Shown: positions 11,578 to 22,983 of the stretch, in pieces
Layout of the letters: each line of letters starts with the position of its first letter
How positions within the stretch are numbered: position 1 is the stretch's first letter
NCBI RefSeq assembly: GCF_019175385.1
Contig: NC_083344.1
Coordinates: 5,308,965 to 5,372,964 of the forward strand
Direction: 5' to 3'
Source: Lycium barbarum
Lineage: Eukaryota; Streptophyta; Magnoliopsida; Solanales; Solanaceae
DNA: 64,000 nucleotides
Translations under genes and position numbers: made by a program
The notes under the pieces: model-generated
The model's input: only the letters and a program-made list of their open reading frames with translations
The model's database searches: none
Told to the model about the DNA's origin: nothing

Positions 11578-12206
11578 GTTTATGGAGACTTATGGATTGC
11601 GGACAAAAGCATACAGTAAAATGCAAAGATTGTAATACTTGAAATAATGGTCACTTGTTGACAAAAACGATTAATGATAATCACTTAATTATTTAATTCA
11701 TATATAATCACTTGATTATTTAGTCCATATACTTTTTCTTGGGCAGATATTTGGGTCGTTACATTATAAATAGATGTATAGTATAAAGTTCTCAGTATAA
11801 AATAATAACAAAATTGTAGTATAAAATAATATTGAAAACGAAAAACCAACTAATTAATGGATTATTTTATACTATCAATAAGGTTAGCTGGTGGAGTGAT
11901 AAGTATTTTTTCATCCTTAACTAGAGGTTTCGGGTTTGAGTCCTACTGGCTACAGAATCACCCTTGTCAGAGCATGCTTTTACCTCCGATGTGGAACTTC
12001 CCCGCGAGAATGAAGATTAGGGTCCCAATGCGAGTATTGAACACTCAGGTAGGAAACAAAAAAAAAAGTTTCTTTCCTACGGGATTTTAATGCAATTTTT
12101 TATTCATAAACCTTTACCATATATACTTATTACCAAGAAATCTTTATCTACTTCAAAACCACTCTTTGGTTTCACTACTCAACACCCATCATTTAGATCA
12201 ACCAAA

Positions 12207-12749
12207 ATGTTCACTTCTTCTTCTCTTCCTCCATCACCACCACCATTCCAAGTCCATAGCTCCTTGACACAAATTACTTCCAATCCTCTAAAGAACATCA
12301 TCCATAATATTTTATCTTATAACAGCAACTTAATGCTAGCAGCAATCATAACACTTCTTTTAGTAATTCTCTTTATTTTACTTCTTCACATTTATGCCAA
12401 GTGGTTCCTAGTCCAAGCTCGCCATAGGAGTGCTCCTTTTCATAATTTTCATTCCTTCATTGTTGATACAAACTTTGCTAGTTCTCCAACAAAGGGTCTC
12501 GAAAAATCGACAATTTCTTCAATCCCTTTGTTTGTGTACAAAGAAGAAAGTTATGAGAAGCAGGAAGAACGTGGGTTGGAATGTATTATATGTTTGAGTT
12601 TATTTGAAGATGAAGATGTTTGCAGGAATTTACCTAAGTGTAGCCATGCATTTCATGTGGAGTGTATTGATATGTGGTTGTATTCACATTTGACATGTCC
12701 TATTTGCCGAGCTCCTGTCCTTAGTGACAAATGTGAATCCATGATTTAG
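12207..12749 (+). CDS. ATL-family RING-H2 finger E3 ubiquitin ligase
   Basis: The intronless ORF gives 180 residues from the Met at 12207 (MFTSSS). The open frame extends to an in-frame ATG at 12090, but atatatac at ~12119 looks like a TATA element, which would put the transcript start after 12090. The encoded protein has a Ser/Pro-rich N-terminus, one hydrophobic membrane segment at about residues 42-68 (run of Leu/Ile ending HIYAKW), and a degenerate GLD-type motif (GLEKS, about 97). A RING-H2 domain follows from about residue 126, with pattern C-x2-C-x15-C-x1-H-x2-H-x2-C-x10-C-x2-C and the conserved Trp of DMW. This order is diagnostic of plant ATL ligases: a membrane anchor with a cytosolic RING that recruits E2~ubiquitin. 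ATLs act in defence and C/N signalling, but nothing here fixes this member's substrate. All zinc ligands are present. Confidence 0.92.
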   Translation: MFTSSSLPPSPPPFQVHSSLTQITSNPLKNIIHNILSYNSNLMLAAIITLLLVILFILLLHIYAKWFLVQARHRSAPFHNFHSFIVDTNFASSPTKGLEKSTISSIPLFVYKEESYEKQEERGLECIICLSLFEDEDVCRNLPKCSHAFHVECIDMWLYSHLTCPICRAPVLSDKCESMI

Positions 12750-13427
12750 TGTAAGCAGGATCAGAACGAGTGTGATCTTATAATATGTATGTACATATAA
12801 AAAGAGCTTCGAATTTATTCCTTCACTATATATACTAAATAGTTTGAGTTTATTCTTCATTATACTATGGTGTGATTCATACACCTACTATTAGGAATTG
12901 TCTCGTATATATTTGTTATGGTTTATTGGTTCTAGCATGAACTGAATTGATTCTACGTACATTTCAAAATACTTTTTAAGGAGAAAGGGTTGCAAATTAC
13001 TCCTCTATGTATTGACAATATATGATCCAACTTTATGCTCATTAACTTCAGGTTGGAGCTCTGTTAGAATCAACAAAAAAATACAATACGATTTGCTAAT
13101 TAGGTAACAGTATGAATGCCACCAAAATATAATACAAAATAAAATTAAGATATTTCATATAGTATAGTGGCAAATTTTTTAATCCTTTTCCCTATATTTT
13201 ATAGATATGTTTATATTATTCCAGTCAACACTGAATCCATAAATTTAGCCTTAGATCCGACCTCTGCTTTAGTGATCAAAACAAGAAAAGTGCTGCTGAA
13301 GGAAGGTTCAGCACATTCTATGCTCTCTTTTTTCTTATTTATGTTTCTGTCTATAACCGAGAGATACCGAGAACTAACGTATGCATTGTTAACGATTCAC
13401 CATCTTCTACCATTCTCTACTTAAATA
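12750..13427. other. ATL 3' flank, no gene recognised
   Basis: AT-rich DNA probably holding the ATL 3' UTR (to perhaps 12950). Open frames are short and lack family resemblance. Confidence 0.5.
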
Positions 13428-13716
13428 CTCCGTCCGGTTCAAAATTAGTGCACTCTTAGCCTTTTTGTTTTTGTTCAAAATAAATGTCACTTAGCCATTT
13501 TATTTTGATTCAAAATAAGTTTCCACTTATCTAATCAAGAATGAATTAACTTTAATTTTTCCAAATATGCCCCTATTTACTCGAGGCAACCAAAAAGCAA
13601 GAATCTTATTAATTAAGGATATTTTAATCAAAATACTTATTATTTTTGTAGGAGTTAGTATTTTTTTAAGAAGTGTGAAAAAGACTAAGTGAATACTTAT
13701 TTTGTACCGGAGGGAG
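13428..13716. mobile_element. Stowaway-type MITE with TA target site
   Basis: The left end ctccgtccggttcaaaatta and right end attttgtaccggagggag are inverted, with TA on both outer sides (13426-13427, 13717-13718). Subterminal arms (cacttagcca / gactaagtg) extend the inverted repeat. Confidence 0.85.
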
Positions 13717-13719
13717 TAC

Positions 13720-14423
13720 TAGACTTTTGGTTCTAGAATAAAATTCATAACATCCGACTAACCACACATCACACGTTGTACTCTGACCACTAAACCAAAG
13801 CCCAAGGGGCCTTCACATTTACCATTTTCTTTCTCTACCGTCGGTTTGGTGCATTTGGTTGAAGAAAAGCACATTATTGTATGTGATCTGATCATTATCT
13901 CAGTCTTTACTGGTTCTGGAGATGCAGTTGTAAATCAAGAATTGAGCATGCCATTATTTGAAATGAGATTGAGAAGGATATGTCCAAAGAAACACAAATG
14001 TGAACACATCAAACAATGATGCACTAGCATAGCTAGCAGCACCAAAAATTGTCCCCAACTATGAAATCAAACTGACGCCTTCACAGAAAAAAAAACTCAG
14101 AACTTGAAGCATGACTCAGTGCAAAGTCCATTGCATACACAAAATAATACTACTAGCAACGCCGACAGTTACACCACCCAGAAAATATCCTAACCAGAAT
14201 ACAGGACCTGGCCTTAAAAGCGAGACTCAAAAGTTTCTCCAAACATAAACACCCCTGAATGATAGACTAATAAAACCAAACAATTCCCAGTACCAATAAC
14301 CCCACCTCAAGAAAAAACCAAAGGAGAATCCCTTTAACCACCTCTTGCACTTGACCAACAACACACCCAAATTGGTTGGCACAGAAATGGCATTTTGAGC
14401 CTCGAAAATCGCATGCATCCTCC
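13720..14423 (-). other. RanBP1 3' UTR / intergenic
   Basis: Downstream (minus strand) of the RanBP1 stop. The 3' UTR probably occupies part of 14000-14423. An overlapping minus-strand frame (stop at 14267) is a shadow of the last RanBP1 exon. No other gene is seen. Confidence 0.5.
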
Positions 14424-17400
14424 TCAAGCTGAAGCACTTTCATCCTTTTTCTCTGCATCCTTGTCTTCGGCTTTCTCCTCCTTACCATCCCCTTCCTTGG
14501 TTTTGTCTTCGGCTTTCTCCTCCTTAACATCCCCTTCCCTGGTTTTATCCTCGCTTTTCTCTTCTGACTTTTTATCTTCAACAGTTAACTTCTCAAGCAA
14601 TCCGGCAGCGGTAGATCCATCTTCAGTTTCCTGTTTCTTTTGTGATTCAGCAATCTCTTGAAACGTCTCCATGAAGGATTTGCAATCTAAGTAGAAAAAT
14701 ATATCAGATGAATAATCATTCCGGACAAGAGAAATGGGAAAATAACAGAGCAATGGTGTTAAAATTGATGTCAGGACACTAGTTGGACCTTTCTCACACA
14801 AAAGGTCGACAATTTTATAATCATATAAAGGTCGAATACTGTAACTCCAACCCCACAATGCAAATATGCAGCTGATGCATAATACAATCAGCTTAATACA
14901 GACCCCTAATGAATCATAAGGTTATCTTCACACTCGACCAGAGTGCATTCCACACCTTATAATCCAAAAACATTCATCAAGCCCACCAAAAAACCTATTT
15001 CACCCCAAAAAAAAAAAAAAAATATATATATATAATATTACTCATAACATATATTATTGACCATGATATTTCACTACCATAGCCATGGAGATATATTTCG
15101 ATTCCATTGCCAAGTCCAAGCTCAGTTTTCTCTAGACGCCAGTTGCCAACAGAGACCTCAACAAAGAAAACATGACACAGATATTCTCAAGAATCTCAAC
15201 CAAGCAAAGACTAAGCTTTGGGTGCACTAATGATTCTAGCATTTTGGATAATCAGTCATCAGCGCTTAACATTGTACATTTGAGTGCATCTATTTATGCA
15301 ATTTCATATTTTAGGACTAAAAACTTCAAGTGCGCCATAGAAGTTTAACAATTTGCCACAGGTAGCTTGAAGAGACTTTTCTCACCATCTATCCCAAAAA
15401 AAGGACACAGACATTACAATCCCATCCACAGTACCTCACTATAGTTTGTTGGTATTATGGCCCATAAAACCAAAACAATGCCAGAGAGGTAAAAGGTAAC
15501 AAATTACAGAAAGTTCCTAGTTGCATCTAAATAATGGTTAAAATTGCTGAATTTGAGGCAGGCTCAAGATCAGTGTCAATTCAGTGTAAAACAGTACAAG
15601 GAAAAGGATTATTTTTTCAGAAACAATTACAACAAATTCTCTTAAGGTTTACAAACAGTTTTTCCCTCTGATAACATTCCCTCTACCCTTATTAAAATTT
15701 CATCAGAGTAGACACACACGCGCATTTGCGAATATAGGCTTTAGTTACAGCATACCCAAGCCTGACTTTGTTTCTAAGAGTGAAACGATCAAACTAACAA
15801 TAGGTAAAATATGGCAAGGAGGGGGGGGGGGGGGGGGGGGGGGGGAATTAACGTTCGAATGAAAATTATGACCCATCAGAACTTGAGAAGTGACTGAGAC
15901 ACATGCCATTCATGGTACATCTGAAATCCAGCACAATTCACTGGTAAGGTCAACTGCAAAAGTTCTAAAATTTGTTTGATGATACACCAAGATACTTTAA
16001 CTGAAAAAGATGTCACTAATATGGAATATTGCCATAAAATGATACAGATATGCAGAACTAGAATTTATTCACACATAAAATGGCTGATTTTGCAACATCT
16101 AGAGATAAAGGAAGCTACTGCATATATTTACACCCCCAACCCCCACCCTCAGAGAAAAAGGGAAGCAACTGCATATGTAAAGCACAGTCAATCCTAGACA
16201 TGGATAAAGGTTAAGGATTGCGGAAGGTTGACTGCCAGCATAGAAAAACATCCAATTCTGACAACTCCTCTAGATTGATAGTGATAAAGAAAGTTACTAT
16301 TCTTATGCAACTAACAAGGTAGACAAAGCATTGATGAATGAGAAAGTATCACGCATTCCTTCACTAGTTCGCTAGGCCACCATCTAACTAGCCAGAAAAC
16401 TTAGAAACAAGTAGATAAAGATAGTGATACAGAATTGAGATTACTCACTCTCAATAGATGCAAATCTGATGCAAAAAAGCTCATCTTTCAGTTCACCATC
16501 AGCAAAATCGGGTGCATGCCACACGCAAGACTTCTCATTTCCAGCATGTTCCTGAACCGTCATCGTTGGGAGAACTGGATCATACATCGAAAACCATATA
16601 CTCATCAAGAAAAGATAAACCCAAAAACAGATGAGAAAAAGTGAAACTAAATGTCAGATCACCCAAGCAAATAACTGACAACTTAATAACCAATACTTCC
16701 TAATGAGAATAGGACAAAAGTTACTACCCCACAAACTAATTAGGTTCTGCTATAAAGATCCTCTATATTCATTCTACTTCATTCGAACATGTTTCATTAG
16801 AATACTCAGATATTTTTTCGTTGACAAATTAGCGGTCAAAACTTGAGATTCCCTAAATACATATCTTTATACAAACATACAAACTCTCTCCTTAACTCAA
16901 ACTACTCCTGCTGACAGGACAATCAGTCAATAGATTATAACATGGGTAAATCTAATTTCAAAAAGGTTGAGAAATCTATATCTTACTTTACACTGAAATT
17001 AGATTCTTGATGCTCGTACTCCAAAAACTCGTCATCCTTTTTTTTTGATGAAGTAAGACGATGTCATTGATATAGGGAAACTGGAAGGTGCCATAATACA
17101 GAAGCAAAAGCCAGAGGGCTTTGAAGCAAAAAACATGTTAGTCTCCATTACATTAAAGCTATACTAGTACCAAGGTGCCATCTCTCGTCATCCTTTTAGA
17201 GATATAGGAGTCTTGGTCTTGGTCTTGGTCACTACCCAGTGTAATCCCACAATAGTGGGGTCTGGGGAGGGTAAGATGTACGCAGCCTTACCCCTACCTG
17301 GGTAGGGAGGCTGTTTCCGATTGACCCTCGGCAACCCTCCTCCTTTATCCGGGCTTGGGACCGGCAATGTGAGCGAGCTCACACAGGCGGAGTTTTTAGA

Positions 17401-20400
17401 GATATAGGAGTATAATTATTTAATACTTCTACTATTGCTCTATATATGACACTCTTTCCTTTTTGGTCAATTCAGAAAAGGATTGACAGTCCTTTTATGT
17501 ACTTAAAAACTCCTTAATTTTAAAATTCTTACTTTACTCTTGATAAGATTCTCGAGCAGGAGTTGACATGAAAAATTGATATATTAAGGAGATTCTTTTT
17601 TGAAAAAACAGACCAAGGTGGTTGGCGCAGATCTTAAGGGTCTTGGATTGGCGCATAACAAGGCGAACTTTGCCGGTTTCCTTATGCTTCAATAGCTTCA
17701 CAGTTCCAGCACCTCTCTCTTTCCACTGATTCCCATCTTTATCAAACCTATAAAGCTTGGCTTTCCTGCAAATTTTATTTCAAATTATAAGAAAATCATA
17801 TCCGAAATCACACAAGAAATTAACTGCATCGATACTCCTACTCTGAACCTGTCATCGTCTTTAAAAAACCGACAGATAAGAAAAAAAAAACTTATTATTA
17901 GTTAACCCTAGAATTTGATCAACGGACAAGCGATGAACAGATAATCACAGAAAATTAACTGTATTGATGCTCGTGCTCTAAAACCTCCATCCGGAGGGAG
18001 TATTTAAGACAACAGATTTGAACAATTAGGTTATTAGTTAACCCTAGAATTATATCACTGGGGGCAAGCAATAAACAGATTTGACTGAAAATTAACTTCA
18101 TAGGTAGAAAGTTCATATTCTTTGGTCATTGATAAACAATTTGTTGGGCAATACTCAACGCAATTACCACAAAATATACAGATTCCAAAATCAGTACAGA
18201 ATTAAGCAATAGTTTCTTTCGAATATCAGTTTCCAACTTCCAACCAACAACGCGTAAATCTATAGGACACACACGCACATATACTTCACAAGCAATGCAT
18301 TTATCAAATTCAAAGTGTATTCGTCCTTGGAAACGTTCGGAAGTGATCAATTTTTCATAGGGGTATTGAATAGTTACAGGTAAACGATTTGTGTATTCCG
18401 AACTCACTACTCGTTGGGAGTATTTATGACAACTTTGAACAATTGGATAATTAATTAACCCTATAATTGGATTAATGTATAGGCAATAAGGAGATTCACA
18501 AGTACAACTTCACTGGTACATTTGTAACCCGAACCCTGACATTCTTTTTTGGACAAAAGGGAGCACTTAAAACAACAGATTTGAACAATTGGATTATTAA
18601 TTAACCACAATAATTGGAGAACTAACTGCAGTGACACTTGTAATCCATCATTCTTTTAATACGGAGTGAATATTTAAAACAGACATATTTGCACAATTGG
18701 GTTACTAACTTGAATTGTACTTCGAAGGCGAACCTAGAGTACAACATACGTGTTCAGAGGAATCCAGTGTTTTTGTCCAGGCCTATATATATACACATTA
18801 AAATAAGCTAAATATTCATAAATATTCGACTGTGAACCTAGACATTATTGTATTTTAAATGAGGTCGTTATACGAACCCATAAAACTTCAACAACCTGAA
18901 TCCTCCTAAGAGTACAATTCGAAATTGCCCCATTTCTAATAGACCAAGGGCAAAATTGGTCTATTTTCTCTTATTTTGGAGAGACGGTTTGTAGGAAGGG
19001 TATTTTTGAGCTAGTTTGGCTGGTTGGAGGGCAATTTGAGGTAAAAACATAACAGAGGGTAAATCTGACCTATTTCAAATAGTTCAGGGGTATTTTGGCC
19101 CTTTTCCCTTGAAATTAACAGATTTGATCAATTGAGTCACTAATTAAACGCTAGAATCAGATGAAGTAACAAGCAACTAACAGTAATACGAGGAAAAACA
19201 GTTCAAAGTAAATCGGAAAATGAAGTAGTGGAAATGAACAAGACATGGCAAAACACTACGGAAAGCATGACATAACATTCTGAACAGTGACTAAAACAAA
19301 ATAATACGCTTATCGCAGGGGCGAATTTAGGTTAAAAATATGGGGCTATGTACAATATTTTCTAGAATTGATCTAATATTGTTGTCTGGCACCCAGGGGC
19401 GGATCTAGAGCCCCTGAGGGTCCGGCAAAAAATTACACCTTATATACAAGGTATTTTTGTATTTTTATGTACATATATAAATTTTGAATACCCTGACCAC
19501 AAGAGTAGGGGTTGGTTCAGTGGTTTAGGGGTTTCAAAATTCACCCTTGAGGTTCCAAGTTTAAACCTTAGGCACTATATTTTTATTTTTCGAACCCCTC
19601 AGTGAAAATCCTGAATCCGCCACTGCTGGCACCCATGCTCCAAAAGGGATGAATAGTTCACTTGATTGAATGCTGAGTTATTTCGCTAATAAAGGATTAG
19701 AGATCGATTCCCACTTAGTAATTTCTTTTTTCTCCCCTTAAGTAGTGCACCCATGTCCTATGGCCAAGGGAGGAGCCACATAGGGACGAGATCCGAACCC
19801 CCTTCGGCGGAAAAAAAACTCTATTTATACATGGTTAATTTTTTTTTTTTATTGTATATATAATCAGAGACGGATTCAGGATTTGAACTGGTGACCGGGG
19901 ATTTGAACCCTGAGCAAGAGAAGCAAAGATAAAAGGGTCCATTCTCTGCCACTAAACCAGCAACACACTTATTAATGGGTTTCCAACTTGTATATCTTAT
20001 ATATTTACTGCATTTTTCAATACAAATACCGGATCCGCGCGAATATATGAGGGTTCCTGAGAACCCCCATCCAATGATCTAAATCCGTCCTTATATATAC
20101 TAATGTTGAACCCCTTTGGCTTTTTACTTTTTTATATTTTAAGCCCTCTTGGTGAAAATTCTGGCTCTGTCACTGCCTCTGGCTAATCGAAGTACAAGAA
20201 ACAGCAGATAGTAACAGTAATAAAGAGTAATATGAGAGGAGTATATATTGAAATAATTACAAATCAATGATGGGATTTTCGTTCTCTTCGCCTGTAGATA
20301 CAGCAACTTGTTCGAGTTGAACAATTGGAGCCACCTCAGCTCCTGTATCTTCGTCATCTGCTCCGTTAGCTTCTTCTACTTCCTCCTTCTTTTCCCTGTG

Positions 20401-20427
20401 TTCGTGTGTAGGCTCACTGCTTGCCAT
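14424..20427 (-). CDS. RANBP1: Ran-binding protein 1 (RanBP1), four exons
   Basis: Exons on the minus strand are 20427-20261, 17765-17614, 16574-16449 and 14686-14424, all GT-AG and phase-consistent, 235 residues. The acidic N-terminus (MASSEPT, then Glu-rich) leads into a Ran-binding domain of the EVH1/PH fold with [43 protein letters not shown] and [15 protein letters not shown]. The C-terminus is a Lys/Glu-rich tail ending DESASA. RanBP1 binds Ran-GTP and stimulates RanGAP in nucleocytoplasmic transport and mitosis. The tail holds tandem repeats of a [18 protein letters not shown] unit. A TATA element (tttatata, 20493-20500, minus sense) lies ~70 bp upstream of the ATG. Intron 1 (2.5 kb) contains a plastid ndhI fragment and a hAT MITE, intron 2 a SINE, and intron 3 a 25-base G run. 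The start is fixed by similarity to plant RanBP1. Confidence 0.95.
15821..15845 (+). repeat. 25-base poly-G tract in RanBP1 intron 3
   Basis: An uninterrupted run of 25 G on the plus strand, so the pre-mRNA carries poly-C. Exact length in an assembly is unreliable. Confidence 0.95.
17212..17393 (-). mobile_element. SINE with 18-bp TSD in RanBP1 intron 2
   Basis: Perfect 18-bp direct repeats ttttagagatataggagt (17194-17211 and 17394-17411) flank 182 bp. Read on the minus strand it starts ctccgcctgtgtgagctcgc, contains gaggagggttgccgagggtc, and continues into the same 3' module as TS SINEs (ggtaaggctgcgtaca, ccagaccccacta, gggattacactgggtagtg). It ends in a (gaccaa)n-like tail. The head differs from the tRNA-like head of the SINE at 30224, so the shared 3' module sits on a different 5' part. 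Confidence 0.88.
17815..18720. repeat. Degenerate tandem repeats in RanBP1 intron 1
   Basis: A ~150-bp unit recurs about four times. Its core is gatttgaacaattgg(g/a)tta, then taattaaccctagaat and caagcaataaacag. A further partial copy lies near 19110-19180. The plastid insertion at 18098 interrupts this array. Confidence 0.7.
18098..18390 (-). pseudogene. ndhI: Nuclear plastid insertion (NUPT): ndhI fragment
   Basis: The minus-strand translation matches the plastid NADH dehydrogenase subunit I (18-kDa, 2[4Fe-4S]) protein: [20 protein letters not shown], then [31 protein letters not shown]. After a small indel it continues in another frame through a GNCVEYC region to [10 protein letters not shown]. 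Only this internal segment is present. One iron-sulphur Cys is replaced (CIACEVY instead of Cys), Pro-to-Arg and Asp-to-Gly changes follow, and the frame is broken. Plastid genes in nuclear introns are non-functional transfers. Flanks are the intron 1 repeats, so boundaries are accurate to about 10 bp. Sequence decay indicates an old rather than a recent transfer. Confidence 0.93.
19396..19627. mobile_element. hAT MITE with perfect 8-bp TSD
   Basis: Target duplication ggcaccca at 19388-19395 and 19628-19635 flanks 232 bp. Left TIR is ggggcggatctag, right TIR (read inward) agcagtggcggattcag. An 8-bp duplication and these ends mark the hAT superfamily. It lies in RanBP1 intron 1. Confidence 0.92.
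19866..20098. mobile_element. hAT-like MITE, imperfect ends
   Basis: Ends are gagacggattcaggatttga and gatctaaatccgtcctt, imperfect inverted repeats of the same aggg(g/a)cgga type as the element at 19396. Flanking TA-rich sequence prevents a clear call of the duplication. Confidence 0.55.
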
Positions 20428-20492
20428 TGTATCAGATGAGAAATACAGCAGAGGTTTGAATATCAGTGGGAAGAATGTTGAAGGACCAAGGG

Positions 20493-20500
20493 TTTATATA
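20493..20500 (-). promoter_or_regulatory. RanBP1 TATA box
   Basis: tatataaa on the minus strand, 66 bp upstream of the ATG. A Stowaway MITE begins only 3 bp further upstream, so the distal promoter is transposon sequence. Confidence 0.6.
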
Positions 20501-20503
20501 TTA

Positions 20504-21346
20504 CTCAGCTCCGTCCCGTAATAAGTGTTACTTCAGCAAAAAAATATGCATATTAAAAAATAAATAATGTAATATGAAGTTTATTAAGAGTCTGGTTGGA
20601 TGGGCTTATGCCTATAAGCAAACAGTTTATAAGCTAAAAATAAATAAATTGAATAGTCTACTTATTTTTTTGGCAAAAAAAATAAGTTGGATAGAGCCTG
20701 TTTGGATGGGCTTATACCTATAAGCTGTTTGCAGCTTATAAGCTAAAAATAAATAAATTGGGGTAGTCTAACTTATTAAGTTAAATGAACCCAATTATTT
20801 TTTTGAGCTTATTTTAAGCACAAAATGACTTTAAGCTGGCCAGCCAAACACTCAAAAAAGCTGAAAACAGCTTATAAGCAACTTATAAGCAATCCAAACG
20901 GGCTCATAGTCTACTTATTTTTTTGGCTTATAAGCTGTTTTCAGCTTATAAGCTGTTTTAGATAAGCTAAGTCAAATGGGCCCAATTATTTTTTTGAGCT
21001 TATTTTAAGCACAAAATGACTTTAAGCTGGTCAGCCAAACACTCAAAAAAGCTCAAAACAGCTTATAAGCAACTTATAAGTCAATCCAAACGGGCTCTAA
21101 ATTGCATTTATATAATAAAGACAAATTACTTTTTTCTCTTGATTAGAGCATGCACAGGTAATACTCTTTTAATATTGAGAATCTAACAATACCAGTATCA
21201 TTTAGATGTTACTTTAACTTGTTAGTTTTTGTCTAAGGATAGAGTTGAAAAAAACAAGTCAATTTATATCTTGGTTTTCTAAGGTGACATGTATTATGAG
21301 ATAATTTTTTTTTGTTAAGGTGACACTTATTATAGGACGGAGGGAG
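20504..21346. mobile_element. Stowaway MITE abutting the RanBP1 promoter, with nested elements
   Basis: Left end ctcagctccgtcccgtaata (after TA) and right end attataggacggagggag (before TA) are the two halves of one Stowaway element. Its arms contain aagtgttacttc and ggtgacacttatta. About 515 bp of hAT-like elements (20588-21100) are nested inside. Confidence 0.8.
20588..21100. mobile_element. Tandem/nested MITEs of the cccgtttggat family
   Basis: Three adjacent copies, the first partial (20588-20694), the others at about 20695-20905 and 20906-21100. Each has gcttataagc-rich inverted arms (aagctgttttcagcttataagc) and tttgagcttattttaagcac. The second starts gagcctgtttggatgggc, and copies 2 and 3 end caatccaaacgggctc. 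A further truncated copy is at 32310-32512. Confidence 0.75.
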
Positions 21347-21409
21347 TAGGAGTTTTTGACGGGTTTGAATAGGTTTTTATTTAGCATTAATAAATATTCT
21401 TAGTTGAAC

Positions 21410-21590
21410 CTTGACGTAACTGATAAAGTTGTCTCCATGTAACCGGGAGGTCACGGGTTCGAGCCGTGGAAATAGTCTCTTACAGAAATGCGAGGTAAGG
21501 TTGTCTATAATAGACCCTTGTGGTCCGGCTCTTTTCAGAATCCCGCGCATAGAGGGAGATTAGTGCACCGGATGCCCTTTTCTTTTACTA
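21410..21590 (+). mobile_element. tRNA-derived SINE (Au/SolS-like)
   Basis: The element contains a box A-like taactgataaagttgtc, an exact box B core ggttcgagcc, and then ccgtggaaatagtctctt, cagaaatgcgaggtaaggt, gacccttgtggtccggctct and gtgcaccggatgccctttt. This is the well-known plant SINE layout with an internal Pol III promoter. Its 3' end is a short T run. Confidence 0.85.
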
Positions 21591-22983
21591 AATAAATACA
21601 CTTGGTTCAAATACTAGGATCAAATTATTATTTTTTTATAATAAACAGACGATCAAATTACTACTCCATTATTTTGTGCGAAGGTGTTTTGGCCAATTTT
21701 CACATAAACAATTTCATGGAGCATCAATTATTGAAATTGAAATCTGAAACCTCATAATTATTTTTTACATCATTAACTATTTGGTCACGTCTTTAAAAAA
21801 AATTATTATTATTATTGTTATTTTTTCATAAATATAAGCATAATTAATTTAGTTATGAATGTAGAAATCATGTTTAAAAGCGAAAGAAACTAAAGAGTAT
21901 GTTCAAACAGTATCAATTAACACACTCTGGAGGGAAAATTACACTTTTTTTCACACTTTTCGATTGATTATAATTATGAGATTCATTTTTTTTTTTCACA
22001 TTGGATGTATTATGTTCTAGTTATTTTACAACTTAATGAAATATCCTTCACTGTTTTATTAGGAAAAGATGTGTCCCCTACACTTATGATTACTAGTTAG
22101 ACTTTTAATCTTGACCTTAAGAGTGATGAGTAAGTATCAACTTAGGAAAACAGGGACGATTATGTAGTTTAGCTGTATGAACCCATTAATACATGAACAT
22201 TAGAAGCAAGCAAAATACATTTCAATTAACTACAAATTAAACGTGTTTAGCCAAGCATCATGACCACCAACTGAATCAAAAGATCTAATTAATAAATGAA
22301 CCCAAAATAAGTATGGATCCTGAACTGTCATAGGGACCAATAATGTAACAGATCAAGAAAGTAATGGAGATTAATGCGTGTTGAAGTTCATGCCATCTTT
22401 TCTTCTCAGTTGCCAAATTAATAACTCATTTGAAAAAGTCCTCTCTAGTTCATTCACTTTGATAAAACAATGGCACCATAATATATCACAAAACTCTCAT
22501 CTATCCTTGTTTCTTTTGTTATGTCATAGCTTGCGCGCATCCAAATTATTTCATCAGGTACCTATAACCAACCAACATAGGGTATCAGATAACTCTGTCC
22601 ACTAAATTAAGAAATGGGAAAAAAATCATCTTGTGAGTTTTGCTTCCACTAGAGTTTTATCTTTAAACCTCATAATTCTCTTCCCACTTATCGACCACTA
22701 GACCACACCCTGGAGCAACCCTCGTGCATCCTACCTAGAAAGTGAGAAGAGTACAGCACACTTATCTAAGCTTTGGATAATAAAAGCATTAGAAAATTGG
22801 AAACCCCACTGGATAATTTTAACATGACAAAAGTCTCAGGACAAGGACAACAACTGTCCATGCCCATCTTGTATAGCAAAAGGCCGCAAGAAAGATCCAA
22901 AACCACCTCAATAATCCCATATCAAATAACAATGAGAAACCAAATAGTTCTTGGAATTGAATCAATCAAGCACCATCAACTTA
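21591..22983. other. Intergenic DNA between RanBP1 and EBP1
   Basis: AT-rich, without recognised coding sequence. The EBP1 3' UTR (minus strand) probably occupies part of 22700-22983. Plus-strand frames here lack family resemblance. Confidence 0.5.

Noticed and set aside
12090..12206. Upstream ATG of the ATL gene
   Set aside because: It would precede a likely TATA element and add a 39-residue stretch unlike ATL N-termini.
14395..14661. Ser-rich plus-strand frame opposite RanBP1 exon 4
   Set aside because: Antisense shadow of the Lys/Glu-rich RanBP1 tail.
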